Under the pieces are notes generated by a model, which did not search any database, had not been told where the DNA came from, and saw only the letters and a list, made by a program, of their open reading frames with translations. This document shows positions 43,114 to 51,072 of a stretch of DNA of 64,000 bases, in pieces (the first letter of the stretch is position 1; the number at the start of each line of letters is the position of its first letter). This stretch comes from Allocoprococcus sp004560705 (GTDB taxonomy: Bacteria > Bacillota > Clostridia > Lachnospirales > Lachnospiraceae), in assembly GCF_052065755.1 (NCBI RefSeq), contig NZ_JBQHTK010000016.1, positions 6,394 through 70,393 on the forward strand, written 5' to 3'. The translations under genes and the position numbers were made by a program.

Positions 43114-44863
43114 TCGTAGTACTCCTTTCGCAGGAATCGTCAGTTTCTTCGATTTGTTTCAGTTCTTCGATACAGTTTTGCAGTTTATACATCCAGTCTG
43201 TACATCCAAAGACAATTCGTACCTGATTGTCATGCCATAATTCAATCCGCTGGATCAGCAGATGGACTGCCCGACTGTCCAGTTCATCAGAAATGCGGGC
43301 ATTTAAAAAAGTCTGCAGCCATTTGTTATCCGGCGTAAAGTAGGTCGAAACATCTGCCAAACGCTGTTTGGCCCGGGAGATATCCCCCTCCAGCCAGTTT
43401 TCTTCTTTTTCCAGTTTTTCGATCTGTAAAGAGTAGGTTTCCTTATCCAGAATCCCGGAAGCAAGATCTTCGAAAGCTTTCTGTTTTTTGCCGGTAATAG
43501 CGGACTTTTTGGAATAAAGCATTTGCAGAGCGGCAAATCGGCGGCTTTTCAGTTTTTTCTGTGCATCTTCCAATGAAAGTCTCTTTAAAAATGCATCTGC
43601 ATCAATGGCAAGTTTCAATTGTGTCTGCAGGTTATAAAGTATGATGGTTTTCAGTTTGCCAAACTCCATTCGAAAGGGGGAATGGCCGACGTGGGTTCGG
43701 TTGGCAGCACCATTGCATTTGTAGTATTTTTGCCCATCCTGATTACCGGTTTTCATAAGACGCATAGGACGTCCGCATTCACCACAGAAGAGGATCGAAG
43801 AAAATGGATTATCCGGGTTTTCAATCTGTCTCCGGTTCCTTTTGATACACCGCTTACGCTTTTCTGCCTGTGTTTTCAGGTGTTCTTTCAGCGTCTGGAA
43901 TGCTTCATGGCTGATATAGGCTTCGTGGGTATCCGGATAGATCATCCATTCTTCCTCCGGAATCATGCGCCCGTTTGCCGGGTCATATTTTCGAAAATAG
44001 CTTTTGTTGCTGACGAAATCACCAGCATAGGTCTGGTTCAGTACCATTTTTCGGATTACACCGCTGTTCCATATGGCGGGATAATTGGTCTCTGTATCTT
44101 TATCTTTTTTGCTTTTTCTTTCATAATGCTGTTTCGGAGTCGGAACATTCATATCAGTCAGGTTCATGGCAATCTGGTGGAAACTGACCCCTTCCTGGGC
44201 CCACTGGAAGATCAGATGAACAAATGGAGCCACTTCTTTATCAATTACATAGTGCTTTGGACCATGTGTACTCATTTCATATCCATAGGGTGGAGGCCCT
44301 AAATAGTGTGGCCCGTTTGCCCGTTTCGTATCAATGGTTGCAGAGATTTTCCTGGAAATATCTTTACTGTAATAGTCATTGACGATATTTTTCATGCTGA
44401 CCAGCATGGAATCAGGATCAGAAGATTTACTGTCATATCCATCGTAAATTGCAATAAAGCGCAGCTGCAGGGAAGGAAAAACTTTTTGCAGATAATATCC
44501 GGCATCCAGATAATTCCGACCCAGTCGGGATAAATCTTTTACAACGATGCAATTGATTTTTCCGGTCTTTACATCCTCCATCATATGGTTGAATTCCGGG
44601 CGCTGAAAGTTGGTACCGGTCCAGCCGTTATCTTCATAAACCTCTGTCAGTTCCAGTTCCGGATGCTGGATCACATAGTCACGGAGCAGTGCAATCTGCG
44701 TTTCCATTGTATCGCCATCTTCGATCCCAAGATCTTTTAAAGAAAGTCTGGCATAGATTCCCGTTTTATACAGAGATGGTTCAGAGCTGGAAACAGATGG
44801 GAGGATATTATTGTTTTTCTGTATTTGTGCAGCCTGTGCTGGACGACGGCTTTTTCTTGCCAT
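43103..44863 (-). CDS. Large serine recombinase R2 (class A, active-site intact)
   Basis: A 586-residue recombinase beginning MARKSR, the same opening as R6. The active site is intact: YARLS with Ser41, DNGWTGTNFQRPEF and VKDLSRLGRNYLDAG. The recombinase domain starts at PPPYGYEMS; the zinc region has CGECGRPM and a third Cys with a His-rich loop instead of the last Cys, as in R6. GGAGG eight bases before 44863 fixes this start; in-frame ATGs slightly upstream are less well placed. Overlaps R1 by 56 bases. Confidence 0.92.
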   Translation of the reverse strand: MARKSRRPAQAAQIQKNNNILPSVSSSEPSLYKTGIYARLSLKDLGIEDGDTMETQIALLRDYVIQHPELELTEVYEDNGWTGTNFQRPEFNHMMEDVKTGKINCIVVKDLSRLGRNYLDAGYYLQKVFPSLQLRFIAIYDGYDSKSSDPDSMLVSMKNIVNDYYSKDISRKISATIDTKRANGPHYLGPPPYGYEMSTHGPKHYVIDKEVAPFVHLIFQWAQEGVSFHQIAMNLTDMNVPTPKQHYERKSKKDKDTETNYPAIWNSGVIRKMVLNQTYAGDFVSNKSYFRKYDPANGRMIPEEEWMIYPDTHEAYISHEAFQTLKEHLKTQAEKRKRCIKRNRRQIENPDNPFSSILFCGECGRPMRLMKTGNQDGQKYYKCNGAANRTHVGHSPFRMEFGKLKTIILYNLQTQLKLAIDADAFLKRLSLEDAQKKLKSRRFAALQMLYSKKSAITGKKQKAFEDLASGILDKETYSLQIEKLEKEENWLEGDISRAKQRLADVSTYFTPDNKWLQTFLNARISDELDSRAVHLLIQRIELWHDNQVRIVFGCTDWMYKLQNCIEELKQIEETDDSCERSTTNGQ

Positions 44864-46544
44864 TTCCATTACCTCCATCCCTGATATTTAGAGCGGGAAT
44901 AGAGGAAAGATACTGTTGTACCCGCTCTATTTGGTCGGCAAATTTAAAATGAATCGTCAGCTCTTTATTTTCATGTACTTCAATAAAATCAATCAGTTCT
45001 GCCAGCATAATACGGTCCAGTTCATTAACGGTATGATATTTTTTAAAAGTAGAAAGCCATTCACTTTCAAGGGGCAGATTCTTCAGACCATCCCTCTCAG
45101 CTTCGACATTCAGTCTGGCCTGACGGGAATCATGGATTCGGACATCGTAGATTGCAGACAGTTCCTGGTAGTCTTCACGGGAGATGATCCCCTCATTCAG
45201 ATTTTCGATCAGTCTGACTTTCATATCCTGATTCCGTTTGATTTCTTCATCCAGCCTGGCAAGCTGTACATCGAAATGATGCCTGCTGTCCGGATCATCC
45301 GGAAGGTTCTGGGCATATTTTAAAAGCCGTTCCATATCCAGAACAAGATTGCACTGGTGTTTGATGGCAGCCAGAACGGAATCGTAGAGCTGCCGTTCGC
45401 TGATCATGTGAGAATTACAGCCGGATTTTCGCTTGTAGCCGGAACAGGAATAGTAGGCATAAACCGTATCTTTATATTTCCTGCGGCTTCGAATCATATT
45501 CATTCCGCAATCTCCGCAAAACAGAAATCCGGAAAACAGATAGAGCTGTTTTTCATCCGGCGAAATCCGTGTATCCCGCAGAAGGAGCGACTGAACGACA
45601 TCAAAAATATCTTTATGAATAATGGCTTCGTGCGTACCTTCTACGCGGTCCCATTCTTCTTCCGGTTTTTCAATCAACTTACGAATTTTATAGCTGGGCG
45701 TGGTCATCTTTCCCTGTGTCATGACACCGACATAAATCTCGTTTTTCAGGATACGCAGCACGGATTTTGGTGCCCATTGTGCTTTACCTTTGGTACGAAA
45801 ATTTGTGGAAACTTTCATCCCCATGCTGCGTTTGTATTCCATCGGGCAAAGGATTCCCAGGCTGTTCAGACGTTCTGCAATCCGGTCAGCGGAAAGCCCC
45901 TGTATTTTCCAATAGAAAATTTGCTGAACTACTCCGGAGGTTTCCGGGTCGATAATCAGTTTGTTATGGTTTGCCGGATCTTTCAGATATCCATAACAGG
46001 CAAAACTGCCGACGTACTGGCCATTTTTTCGTTTGATGGCAAGCTGAGAGCGAACCTTTGTTGAGATATCCTTACAGTAAGAATCATTAAACAGATTTTT
46101 AAAAGGAAGGATGAACTGTTCGGCATCACTTTGTTTCCTGCCGGTGTCCATATCATCGGTAATCGCAATGAAGCGGACACCTAAGAATGGAAATACCTGT
46201 TCCAGATATTTCCCGGCTTCAATATAGTTCCTGCCAAATCGGGATAAGTCCTTAACGACGATGCAGTTGATACGCCGGTTTTTTACTTCTTCCATCATCC
46301 TTTTGAAATCCGGGCGGTCAAAATTGACCCCGGAATAACCATCATCTACAAACTCATCGACCAGTTCCAGATCTGGGTGATCTGCGAGATAATCCCGTAT
46401 TAAAGCTTTCTGATTGGTAATGCTGTTGCTTTCGTCCTTTCCGCCGTTACCGGCATCCTCGTCTTCTTTGGAAAGACGGACATAAGATGCGCACAGCCAG
46501 TGTTGCCCGTTTAGCGGGGCCTGAAGTTCTTTAGAATAAAACAA
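44808..46544 (-). CDS. Large serine recombinase R1 (singleton, active-site intact)
   Basis: A 578-residue recombinase of standard layout: YVRLS with Ser25, KDESNSITNQK, DDGYSGVNFDRPDF, VKDLSRFGRNYIEAG, then FACYGYLKDPANH, zinc ribbon CGDCGMNM...C...C and coiled coil. I place the start at TTG 46544 because AGGAGGT lies seven bases upstream. The frame is open to an ATG at 46613, but that has no ribosome-binding site and sits inside a hairpin loop. It is the first recombinase of the operon and the one most like stand-alone transposon recombinases of Firmicutes. The C-terminal tail is Gly/Lys/Ser rich. Confidence 0.92.
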   Translation of the reverse strand: MFYSKELQAPLNGQHWLCASYVRLSKEDEDAGNGGKDESNSITNQKALIRDYLADHPDLELVDEFVDDGYSGVNFDRPDFKRMMEEVKNRRINCIVVKDLSRFGRNYIEAGKYLEQVFPFLGVRFIAITDDMDTGRKQSDAEQFILPFKNLFNDSYCKDISTKVRSQLAIKRKNGQYVGSFACYGYLKDPANHNKLIIDPETSGVVQQIFYWKIQGLSADRIAERLNSLGILCPMEYKRSMGMKVSTNFRTKGKAQWAPKSVLRILKNEIYVGVMTQGKMTTPSYKIRKLIEKPEEEWDRVEGTHEAIIHKDIFDVVQSLLLRDTRISPDEKQLYLFSGFLFCGDCGMNMIRSRRKYKDTVYAYYSCSGYKRKSGCNSHMISERQLYDSVLAAIKHQCNLVLDMERLLKYAQNLPDDPDSRHHFDVQLARLDEEIKRNQDMKVRLIENLNEGIISREDYQELSAIYDVRIHDSRQARLNVEAERDGLKNLPLESEWLSTFKKYHTVNELDRIMLAELIDFIEVHENKELTIHFKFADQIERVQQYLSSIPALNIRDGGNGNGKKKPSSSTGCTNTEKQ

Positions 46545-46570
46545 GCCTTTGACCTCCTGATAACATAGTT

Positions 46571-46638
46571 GTGCTATCAAGAAACCAAAGGCTCCAGATT
46601 CTTCTTTATTCATTTAACCCACAGTTTGATGATAGCAC
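46571..46638 (-). promoter_or_regulatory. Inverted repeat in R1 leader
   Basis: GTGCTATCA (46571-46579) and TGATAGCAC (46630-46638) are perfect 9-bp inverted repeats 50 bp apart, just upstream of the R1 TTG start. They enclose the alternative ATG. They could form an mRNA structure or be paired operator half-sites. Confidence 0.4.
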
Positions 46639-46643
46639 GGGAA

Positions 46644-46664
46644 CCAGGCTGTTGTCGAGCCTGG
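46644..46664. terminator. Hairpin between DUF6870-like gene and R1
   Basis: CCAGGCT-GTTGTCG-AGCCTGG, a 7-bp perfect stem. It has GTTTT on the plus side only, so on the minus strand it is at best a partial attenuator inside the operon. Confidence 0.4.
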
Positions 46665-46697
46665 GTTTTGCAGTTTTACAATCGGATTTTGCAGTTT

Positions 46698-46961
46698 TTA
46701 CAGACGAGTATGTTCTGCAAGCTGACGTTGGCGGATAAATTGCTCCAAAGCGTCTTCAAACGTAATTGTTGTATCGGCGAAGGCAATTTTTACAACAACA
46801 TTGCCGCAGCGAAAACAATAGGGATTTCCAATCTGATCCAGATAATCTGCCAGACGTTCCGGCAGGGGAAGCCGGGTATTGACTGTAACATCAGCGATAT
46901 CTGTCAGTTTGCCGGGATCTACCGTTTTTGGATCAATATTTTTCATTTCAGCAAATGTCAT
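46698..46961 (-). CDS. Small conserved element protein (DUF6870-like)
   Basis: An 87-residue protein beginning MTFAEMKNIDPKTVDPGKL and including ADVTVNTRLPLPERLADYLDQIGNPYCFRCGNVVVKIAFADTTITFEDALEQF. This pattern is familiar from short proteins of Lachnospiraceae integrative and mobilizable elements, which I believe are annotated as DUF6870. Function unknown. The start at 46961 is set by AAAGGAG; an ATG 27 bases upstream overlaps the sigma-like gene. It lies between that gene and R1 in the same operon. Confidence 0.7.
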   Translation of the reverse strand: MTFAEMKNIDPKTVDPGKLTDIADVTVNTRLPLPERLADYLDQIGNPYCFRCGNVVVKIAFADTTITFEDALEQFIRQRQLAEHTRL

Positions 46962-46984
46962 GGCTATCAGCTCCTTTTCCAAAA

Positions 46985-47866
46985 TCAAAAGATTGCATCA
47001 TAGGGCAGCCCCATTACTTCTTCAAAAATCGTGCGGAGCCTGCCAAGAATCATATTTTTCTTATAGCGGATTGTTCCTTCTGAAACGCCTTCCATGCGGG
47101 CGATTTTTCTCATGGAAATCCGTTCAAAAAATATGTAATGAATCAACGTGTAGTCTTCAGCGGAAAGCCATTCCAGTGCTTCCATCAGATACTGGCGGTT
47201 CTGCTCTGAAAACAGCATGGAATCCGGCTCTGTTTTGGAATCGTTTATGGACTCATAGCGAAAAAGGTGTCCTTTCTCATCCGGATGTTCATGAAATGAA
47301 TGTTCAGATTCTACTTCGCTGAGATAGCATAATTTCCGGTAAGATCTGCGAATGACCAAAAGGTATTTGGGGTCGATCGTACCGTCATTAAACCCATTCA
47401 GAATTTCCCTGCTGATTTCTCCCTTTTCGTACAGGTAGCAGGCAGTATCGGAAAGAAAAGCCCGTTTTAATTCAGGAAGAATTTCAGGAGTCAGAAGCTG
47501 CGTATGAATCACTTTAAGCGTATCGTCAGAAAGCAATTTTTTCTTGTGGAGTTTTTCTGCTTTTCCGATCAGTTTCTGCTGGACGAGTTTAAACAGAATT
47601 TCAGAAGGAACAGAACCACTGGAAATCAAATCTGTAAGGGAAGCAGGAAGGATTCCTGCATGGATCTGATCCAGTGCCCGCTTCATCAAACGCCTTTGGC
47701 GACAGAAATCAAAGCAGGTATCATCGCCCTGTAAGGAAGAAATCTGTTTTTTGAGTTCTGCTGGTACGATTCCCTGATTTAACAGGGCTTCTGTTTGGGA
47801 TGAAATGTTATAAGGAATGTTGTCTACCCATACAATGGGGGTGTCAGATTGGTGTTTGGCTGTCAT
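46985..47866 (-). CDS. Sigma-region-4-like regulator, paralog 2
   Basis: A 293-residue paralog of the protein at 29823, equal in length once the start is placed at 47866 (GGAAGGAGGACAAAC before the ATG). The conserved block DTCFDFCRQRRLMKRALDQI, repeats such as LISSGSVPSEILFKL and LLTPEILPELKRA, and the C-terminal LSAEDYTLIHYIFFERISMRKIARMEGVSEGTIRYKKNMILGRLR (region-4-like helix-turn-helix) are shared. It heads the operon with DUF6870 and the eight recombinases, and motif copy B lies about 140 bp upstream. It may activate its own operon and the other motif-bearing genes (inference). Confidence 0.75.
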   Translation of the reverse strand: MTAKHQSDTPIVWVDNIPYNISSQTEALLNQGIVPAELKKQISSLQGDDTCFDFCRQRRLMKRALDQIHAGILPASLTDLISSGSVPSEILFKLVQQKLIGKAEKLHKKKLLSDDTLKVIHTQLLTPEILPELKRAFLSDTACYLYEKGEISREILNGFNDGTIDPKYLLVIRRSYRKLCYLSEVESEHSFHEHPDEKGHLFRYESINDSKTEPDSMLFSEQNRQYLMEALEWLSAEDYTLIHYIFFERISMRKIARMEGVSEGTIRYKKNMILGRLRTIFEEVMGLPYDAIF

Positions 47867-48005
47867 GTTTGTCCTCCTTCCGCGAAAACAAACAGGCACA
47901 TCTCATTCCACCCATTCGGTTTCATGGGAGTGTGCACAATTGTTTTCGCTGCTTTTGCGGTTATTCAAGTGAGTGGGAAGGGAGCGTGTTCATCCCTTCT
48001 ACCTG

Positions 48006-48034
48006 CAACCGTTTTGCGGGGAGGACTGCGTAAA
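48006..48034 (-). promoter_or_regulatory. TTTACGCA-N15-CGGTTG promoter-like motif, copy B
   Basis: On the minus strand, TTTACGCA (48034-48027), 15 bp, CGGTTG (48011-48006), then CAGGTAGAAGG. It is upstream of sigma-like gene 2 and so of the whole recombinase operon. Confidence 0.6.
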
Positions 48035-48064
48035 AGAATCGCAGAAGAAAATCAGAAAAAGAAA

Positions 48065-48105
48065 AAAAGAACTTCCATCAGCTGTGACACGTCGAAAGTT
48101 CTTTT
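48065..48105. terminator. Bidirectional hairpin upstream of motif B
   Basis: AAAAGAACTT (48065-48074) and AAGTTCTTTT (48096-48105) pair perfectly, with A/T-rich flanks. On the minus strand a T-run follows, insulating motif B from upstream transcription. Confidence 0.55.
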
Positions 48106-48109
48106 CAGG

Positions 48110-48475
48110 CTAAAATGAGTGAATGATTTGCGGCATAAAGTGTGAGAACGGTAAGAAAATAAGGAGCCATGCGAGAGCGGGAAGCCAAGAGCAAGATTCG
48201 GCTTGTAATACATCTGTGTAATACGCAGAATGTAATACACGGAAAACAGAGCTGTTTTTCGCCGCCGTCTCTTGCTGGGGATTCCGATTCCCCAGTCCCT
48301 CGGTGCAGTGCCGCAGGCACTGATGCTGAATGCCTGTTTGGTTCACGTAAAGAGACCGAAACAAACGGTTCAGCACAGGATTTTCAGACAGAATGCAGGG
48401 CAGTTCTGTGTCTGAAAATGTCACTTCTTTTTATGGCTCCGCATTAAATTCAGTGACAGAAAGGAGTCTTTTTCC
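48110..48475 (+). other. Candidate oriT / mobilization leader region
   Basis: A non-coding stretch directly upstream of mobC and the relaxase gene, the usual place of an origin of transfer. It holds a perfect hairpin CAGTGCC-GCA-GGCACTG (48306-48322) and an 11-bp perfect inverted repeat, ATTTTCAGACA (48380-48390) with TGTCTGAAAAT (48409-48419), plus a near-palindromic GGGGATTCCGATTCCCC (about 48277-48293). The nick site cannot be named from sequence. Confidence 0.5.
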
Positions 48476-48841
48476 ATGAAGAAAAAAGCCACATATCATC
48501 CCGAACACCGCACGCATGTTATAACGGTCCGCATGAATGAGGACGAGTGGCAGATGTTCCAGCAAAGGCTGCAGGATTCGGGTATGATGCAGTCTGATTT
48601 TGTCAGACAAGCTGTTGCTACGGCAAAAGTGGATGTTCATATTCATCCGGTTTATGACAGTGAAGTTCTTGACCGGATTGCAGCCGAACTGGGGAAAATC
48701 GGCAGTAATATGAACCAGATTGCCAGACACGTAAACCAGGGCAATCCTATGACAGCACGGCTGTCAAAAAATCTGAATCATTGTTTTGCAGATTTAACGA
48801 TGCTAAAAACAAAAATTGAGGAGATGGCAGGTGAAATGTAA
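48476..48841 (+). CDS. mobC: Mobilization accessory protein MobC
   Basis: A 121-residue relaxosome protein. The N-terminal ribbon-helix-helix is seen as HVITVRMNEDEWQMFQQRLQDSGMMQSDFVRQAV (about 14-47). The MobC block follows: LDRIAAELGKIGSNMNQIARHVNQGN (about 64-89). It binds oriT and helps the relaxase. AAAGGAG lies upstream. The stop overlaps the relaxase start by one base (TAATG). Confidence 0.9.
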   Translation: MKKKATYHPEHRTHVITVRMNEDEWQMFQQRLQDSGMMQSDFVRQAVATAKVDVHIHPVYDSEVLDRIAAELGKIGSNMNQIARHVNQGNPMTARLSKNLNHCFADLTMLKTKIEEMAGEM

Positions 48842-50511
48842 TGGCGGTTTTGAAGCATATTGCCAGCAAAAATGCGGACTATACCGCAGCGGAACAGTAT
48901 CTGATCTTTCAGCACGATGAGAGCAGCGGCAAACTGCTTTTGGATGAAAGTGGATATCCCATGCTGCGGGAAAAATATATACTGCAGGGAATTAATTGCG
49001 ATGCCTATAATTTTGCATCGGAATGCCGGAAAGCCAATCGAAAATATAAAAAGAATAAAGGGAAAACAGAAATCAAAACGCATCATTACATCATCAGTTT
49101 TGATCCCAAAGATAAAGTCGAACCTGGCCTTACGATTGAAAAGGCACAAGAAATGGGGATGGCATTTGCAGCGGAACATTTTCCGGGACATCAGATGCTT
49201 GTGTGTGCCCATGAGGACGGGCATAATGGGGCTGGTAATATCCATGTTCATATCGTCCTGAACAGTCTTCGGATACAGGACATCGAGCCACTTCCCTATA
49301 AGCAGCGCCGCTGTGACTGCAGGGCAGGCTTCAAGCACAATTGCACGAAAGAGTTCATGTCTTATCTCCGAACAGGCTTGATGAAACTGTGCCGGGAAAA
49401 TGGGATGCATCAGGTTGATTTGACCCAGTCCCGGAAACGTGTAACCAATGAAGAATATCGGGTTGAACAGCGTGGGCAGGAAGCATTGGATCAGGAAAAT
49501 GAGATGCTGATTCAGAAGGGGCAGAAGCCGGAGCGGACAAAATTTGAAACGGAAAAAGAGAAGATCCGGCAGACGATTCTGGATACAATCTGTGTCAGCC
49601 ATTCACCGGAAGAGTTTCAGAAAATCCTTCAGGAACAGTATGGGATTCAGGTAAAAGAAAGCAGAGGCAGATGGAGCTATCTGCCTCAGGGCCGGACGAA
49701 ACCAATTGCCGGAAGAAAACTGGGAGACATTTTTGAAAAAGCAGCAATCCTTGAAACCATCCAACGGGAAAGGAGGGCACCGGAAACAGCAGTTTCCCTT
49801 CCGGGTGCGCAAAAAAATGCTCCAACTTCTGTCCATGGTGGACAAAAGTTAGAGACAAAAACAAGAGACGAATTAACAATTGAAAATCGGGCAGAGAGAA
49901 GTGATCTGAGCGGGGCACTGAATCTGGGACAAATAATTGATCTGGAGAAAAATGAGAAAGCAAAGAACAGCGATGCATATGCCCGTTGGATAAAAATTCA
50001 TAACCTGCAGGTTCAGGCAAAGACATTCAGTTTTATGTCAGAACACGGTTTGTTGAATAGTACCGAACTGGATGAGGAATATGAGCTTATGACAAAGCAG
50101 TTCCGGGAGTGTCGTTCTCAAATGAAATCAACAGAAGCTGAATTGAAAGAAGTAAATCATCGTCTTCGTCTGCTGGGACAGTATTTCAAAGGAAAAAGAG
50201 CATATCGGGAATACTGTCGATGTGGTAAGCAACCCGCTTTTCTGAAAGAGCATCAGGCAGAACTGGAACTGTATGAGGCTGCTTCCAGAGAACTTCGGGA
50301 AATTTATGGTGATCAAAAACTGCCTGGTGTGAAGGAACTGAAAGAACAGAAAGTAATCCTGCAGAGCCAGAAAGATGCACAATACGAAGCGTTCAAAGCA
50401 ATCAGGAAGCAGTGGATGGATCTTGGAAAAGTGATCCGAAATCGAGACAGTTTTCTGAAAAAAATGCCAGGACAGTACAAGGAGAAAAAGAAGACTGATG
50501 ATCTGGAGTAA
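48841..50511 (+). CDS. MobA/MobL-type relaxase (MOBP-like)
   Basis: A 556-residue relaxase that nicks oriT and pilots the strand into a recipient using a helper conjugation system. The N-terminal relaxase domain has a candidate nucleophile Tyr near QYLIF (residue about 20), motif HHYIISFDPKD and the metal-binding three-His motif GNIHVHIVLNS (about residue 135). The C-terminal half is coiled coil (QFRECRSQMKSTEAELKEVN). No type IV secretion or coupling-protein genes are in the window, so the element would be mobilizable rather than self-transmissible. Confidence 0.9.
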   Translation: MAVLKHIASKNADYTAAEQYLIFQHDESSGKLLLDESGYPMLREKYILQGINCDAYNFASECRKANRKYKKNKGKTEIKTHHYIISFDPKDKVEPGLTIEKAQEMGMAFAAEHFPGHQMLVCAHEDGHNGAGNIHVHIVLNSLRIQDIEPLPYKQRRCDCRAGFKHNCTKEFMSYLRTGLMKLCRENGMHQVDLTQSRKRVTNEEYRVEQRGQEALDQENEMLIQKGQKPERTKFETEKEKIRQTILDTICVSHSPEEFQKILQEQYGIQVKESRGRWSYLPQGRTKPIAGRKLGDIFEKAAILETIQRERRAPETAVSLPGAQKNAPTSVHGGQKLETKTRDELTIENRAERSDLSGALNLGQIIDLEKNEKAKNSDAYARWIKIHNLQVQAKTFSFMSEHGLLNSTELDEEYELMTKQFRECRSQMKSTEAELKEVNHRLRLLGQYFKGKRAYREYCRCGKQPAFLKEHQAELELYEAASRELREIYGDQKLPGVKELKEQKVILQSQKDAQYEAFKAIRKQWMDLGKVIRNRDSFLKKMPGQYKEKKKTDDLE

Positions 50512-51072
50512 GACACTTCTGAAAGAAGAAAAATTAAAAAATAAAGATTTATTTAGATGGGAAAATCAGAGAATTATTGGATAGAAAATATAGAAATTCA
50601 GGCATAATACCATGATCCTGTTTCAGAATCAATCCGTTTTCGGATTTGTATATTGTAAATATATAAATTAAGACGAATATTTACGCTCATATATACATGT
50701 AAGTTCGTAAATAGTAGTGAAAAGCAATCGACAGAACATCTGAAAAGTGTTATAATAAGGTGCTGAGGTAGTGTATTATATGCTGATTCTATAGAGCGTT
50801 TCCGGACTTTGAAGTGAAGACTCTAAAATGGCTTATAATATGGAAGAGCTTATATACACAGGTTCTTTTTTACGAGTAGTATGGTGGATGGGGCGTGTGG
50901 ATATAAGCTGTTTTTATATTCAGCAATATAACACTTGTCAAATGAGTACCGCTTTTTAACAAGAGAAAAGAAGCTGCTTTTGACATTTGTAACGTGCGAT
51001 GATTTAGAACATGAATTGATTCACTCAGATGATGCGTGGATTGGATTATAAAATGAAACTGGAGAGTACAAT
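50512..51072. other. Non-coding junction between mobile block and glycan genes
   Basis: AT-rich DNA with no intact gene. It holds TTATAATA-like -10 boxes (about 50749 and 50833), a short coding relic at 50932-51051 and the ribosome-binding site of the second epsG. The right boundary of the mobile block is probably here; no matching direct repeat was found on the left side by eye. Confidence 0.5.
50932..51051 (+). pseudogene. Short relic frame upstream of epsG
   Basis: A frame between two stops reads SNEYRFLTREKKLLLTFVTC then DDLEHELIHSDDAWIGL and ends at 51051. The LLTFVTC pattern faintly recalls the TLxTC active site of sortases, but 40 residues are too few to assign it. No start codon or ribosome-binding site. 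Confidence 0.25.

Noticed and set aside
39000..43619. Plus-strand frames opposite the recombinase operon (up to about 270 codons)
   Set aside because: Shadows of real minus-strand genes; composition biased to Phe/Cys/Arg runs, no ribosome-binding sites.
47900..48475. Small frames in the region upstream of mobC, such as one of about 90 codons from 48169
   Set aside because: The region is dominated by inverted repeats, codon content is not gene-like and no ribosome-binding site was seen; an oriT/leader explanation fits better.
48778..50026. Minus-strand frames opposite the relaxase gene, including one of 274 codons
   Set aside because: Antisense to a gene with clear relaxase motifs; no independent support.
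50671..50710. A fifth copy of the TTTACGCA/CGR motif on the plus strand near 50683
   Set aside because: The first half differs (TTTACGCT) and the spacing to the next CG is 18 bp, outside the 14-15 bp of the other four.
33360..50900. Direct-repeat att sites at the ends of the mobile block
   Set aside because: No convincing matching pair was found by eye; serine recombinase cores can be as short as 2-3 bp, so boundaries need comparison with an empty site.
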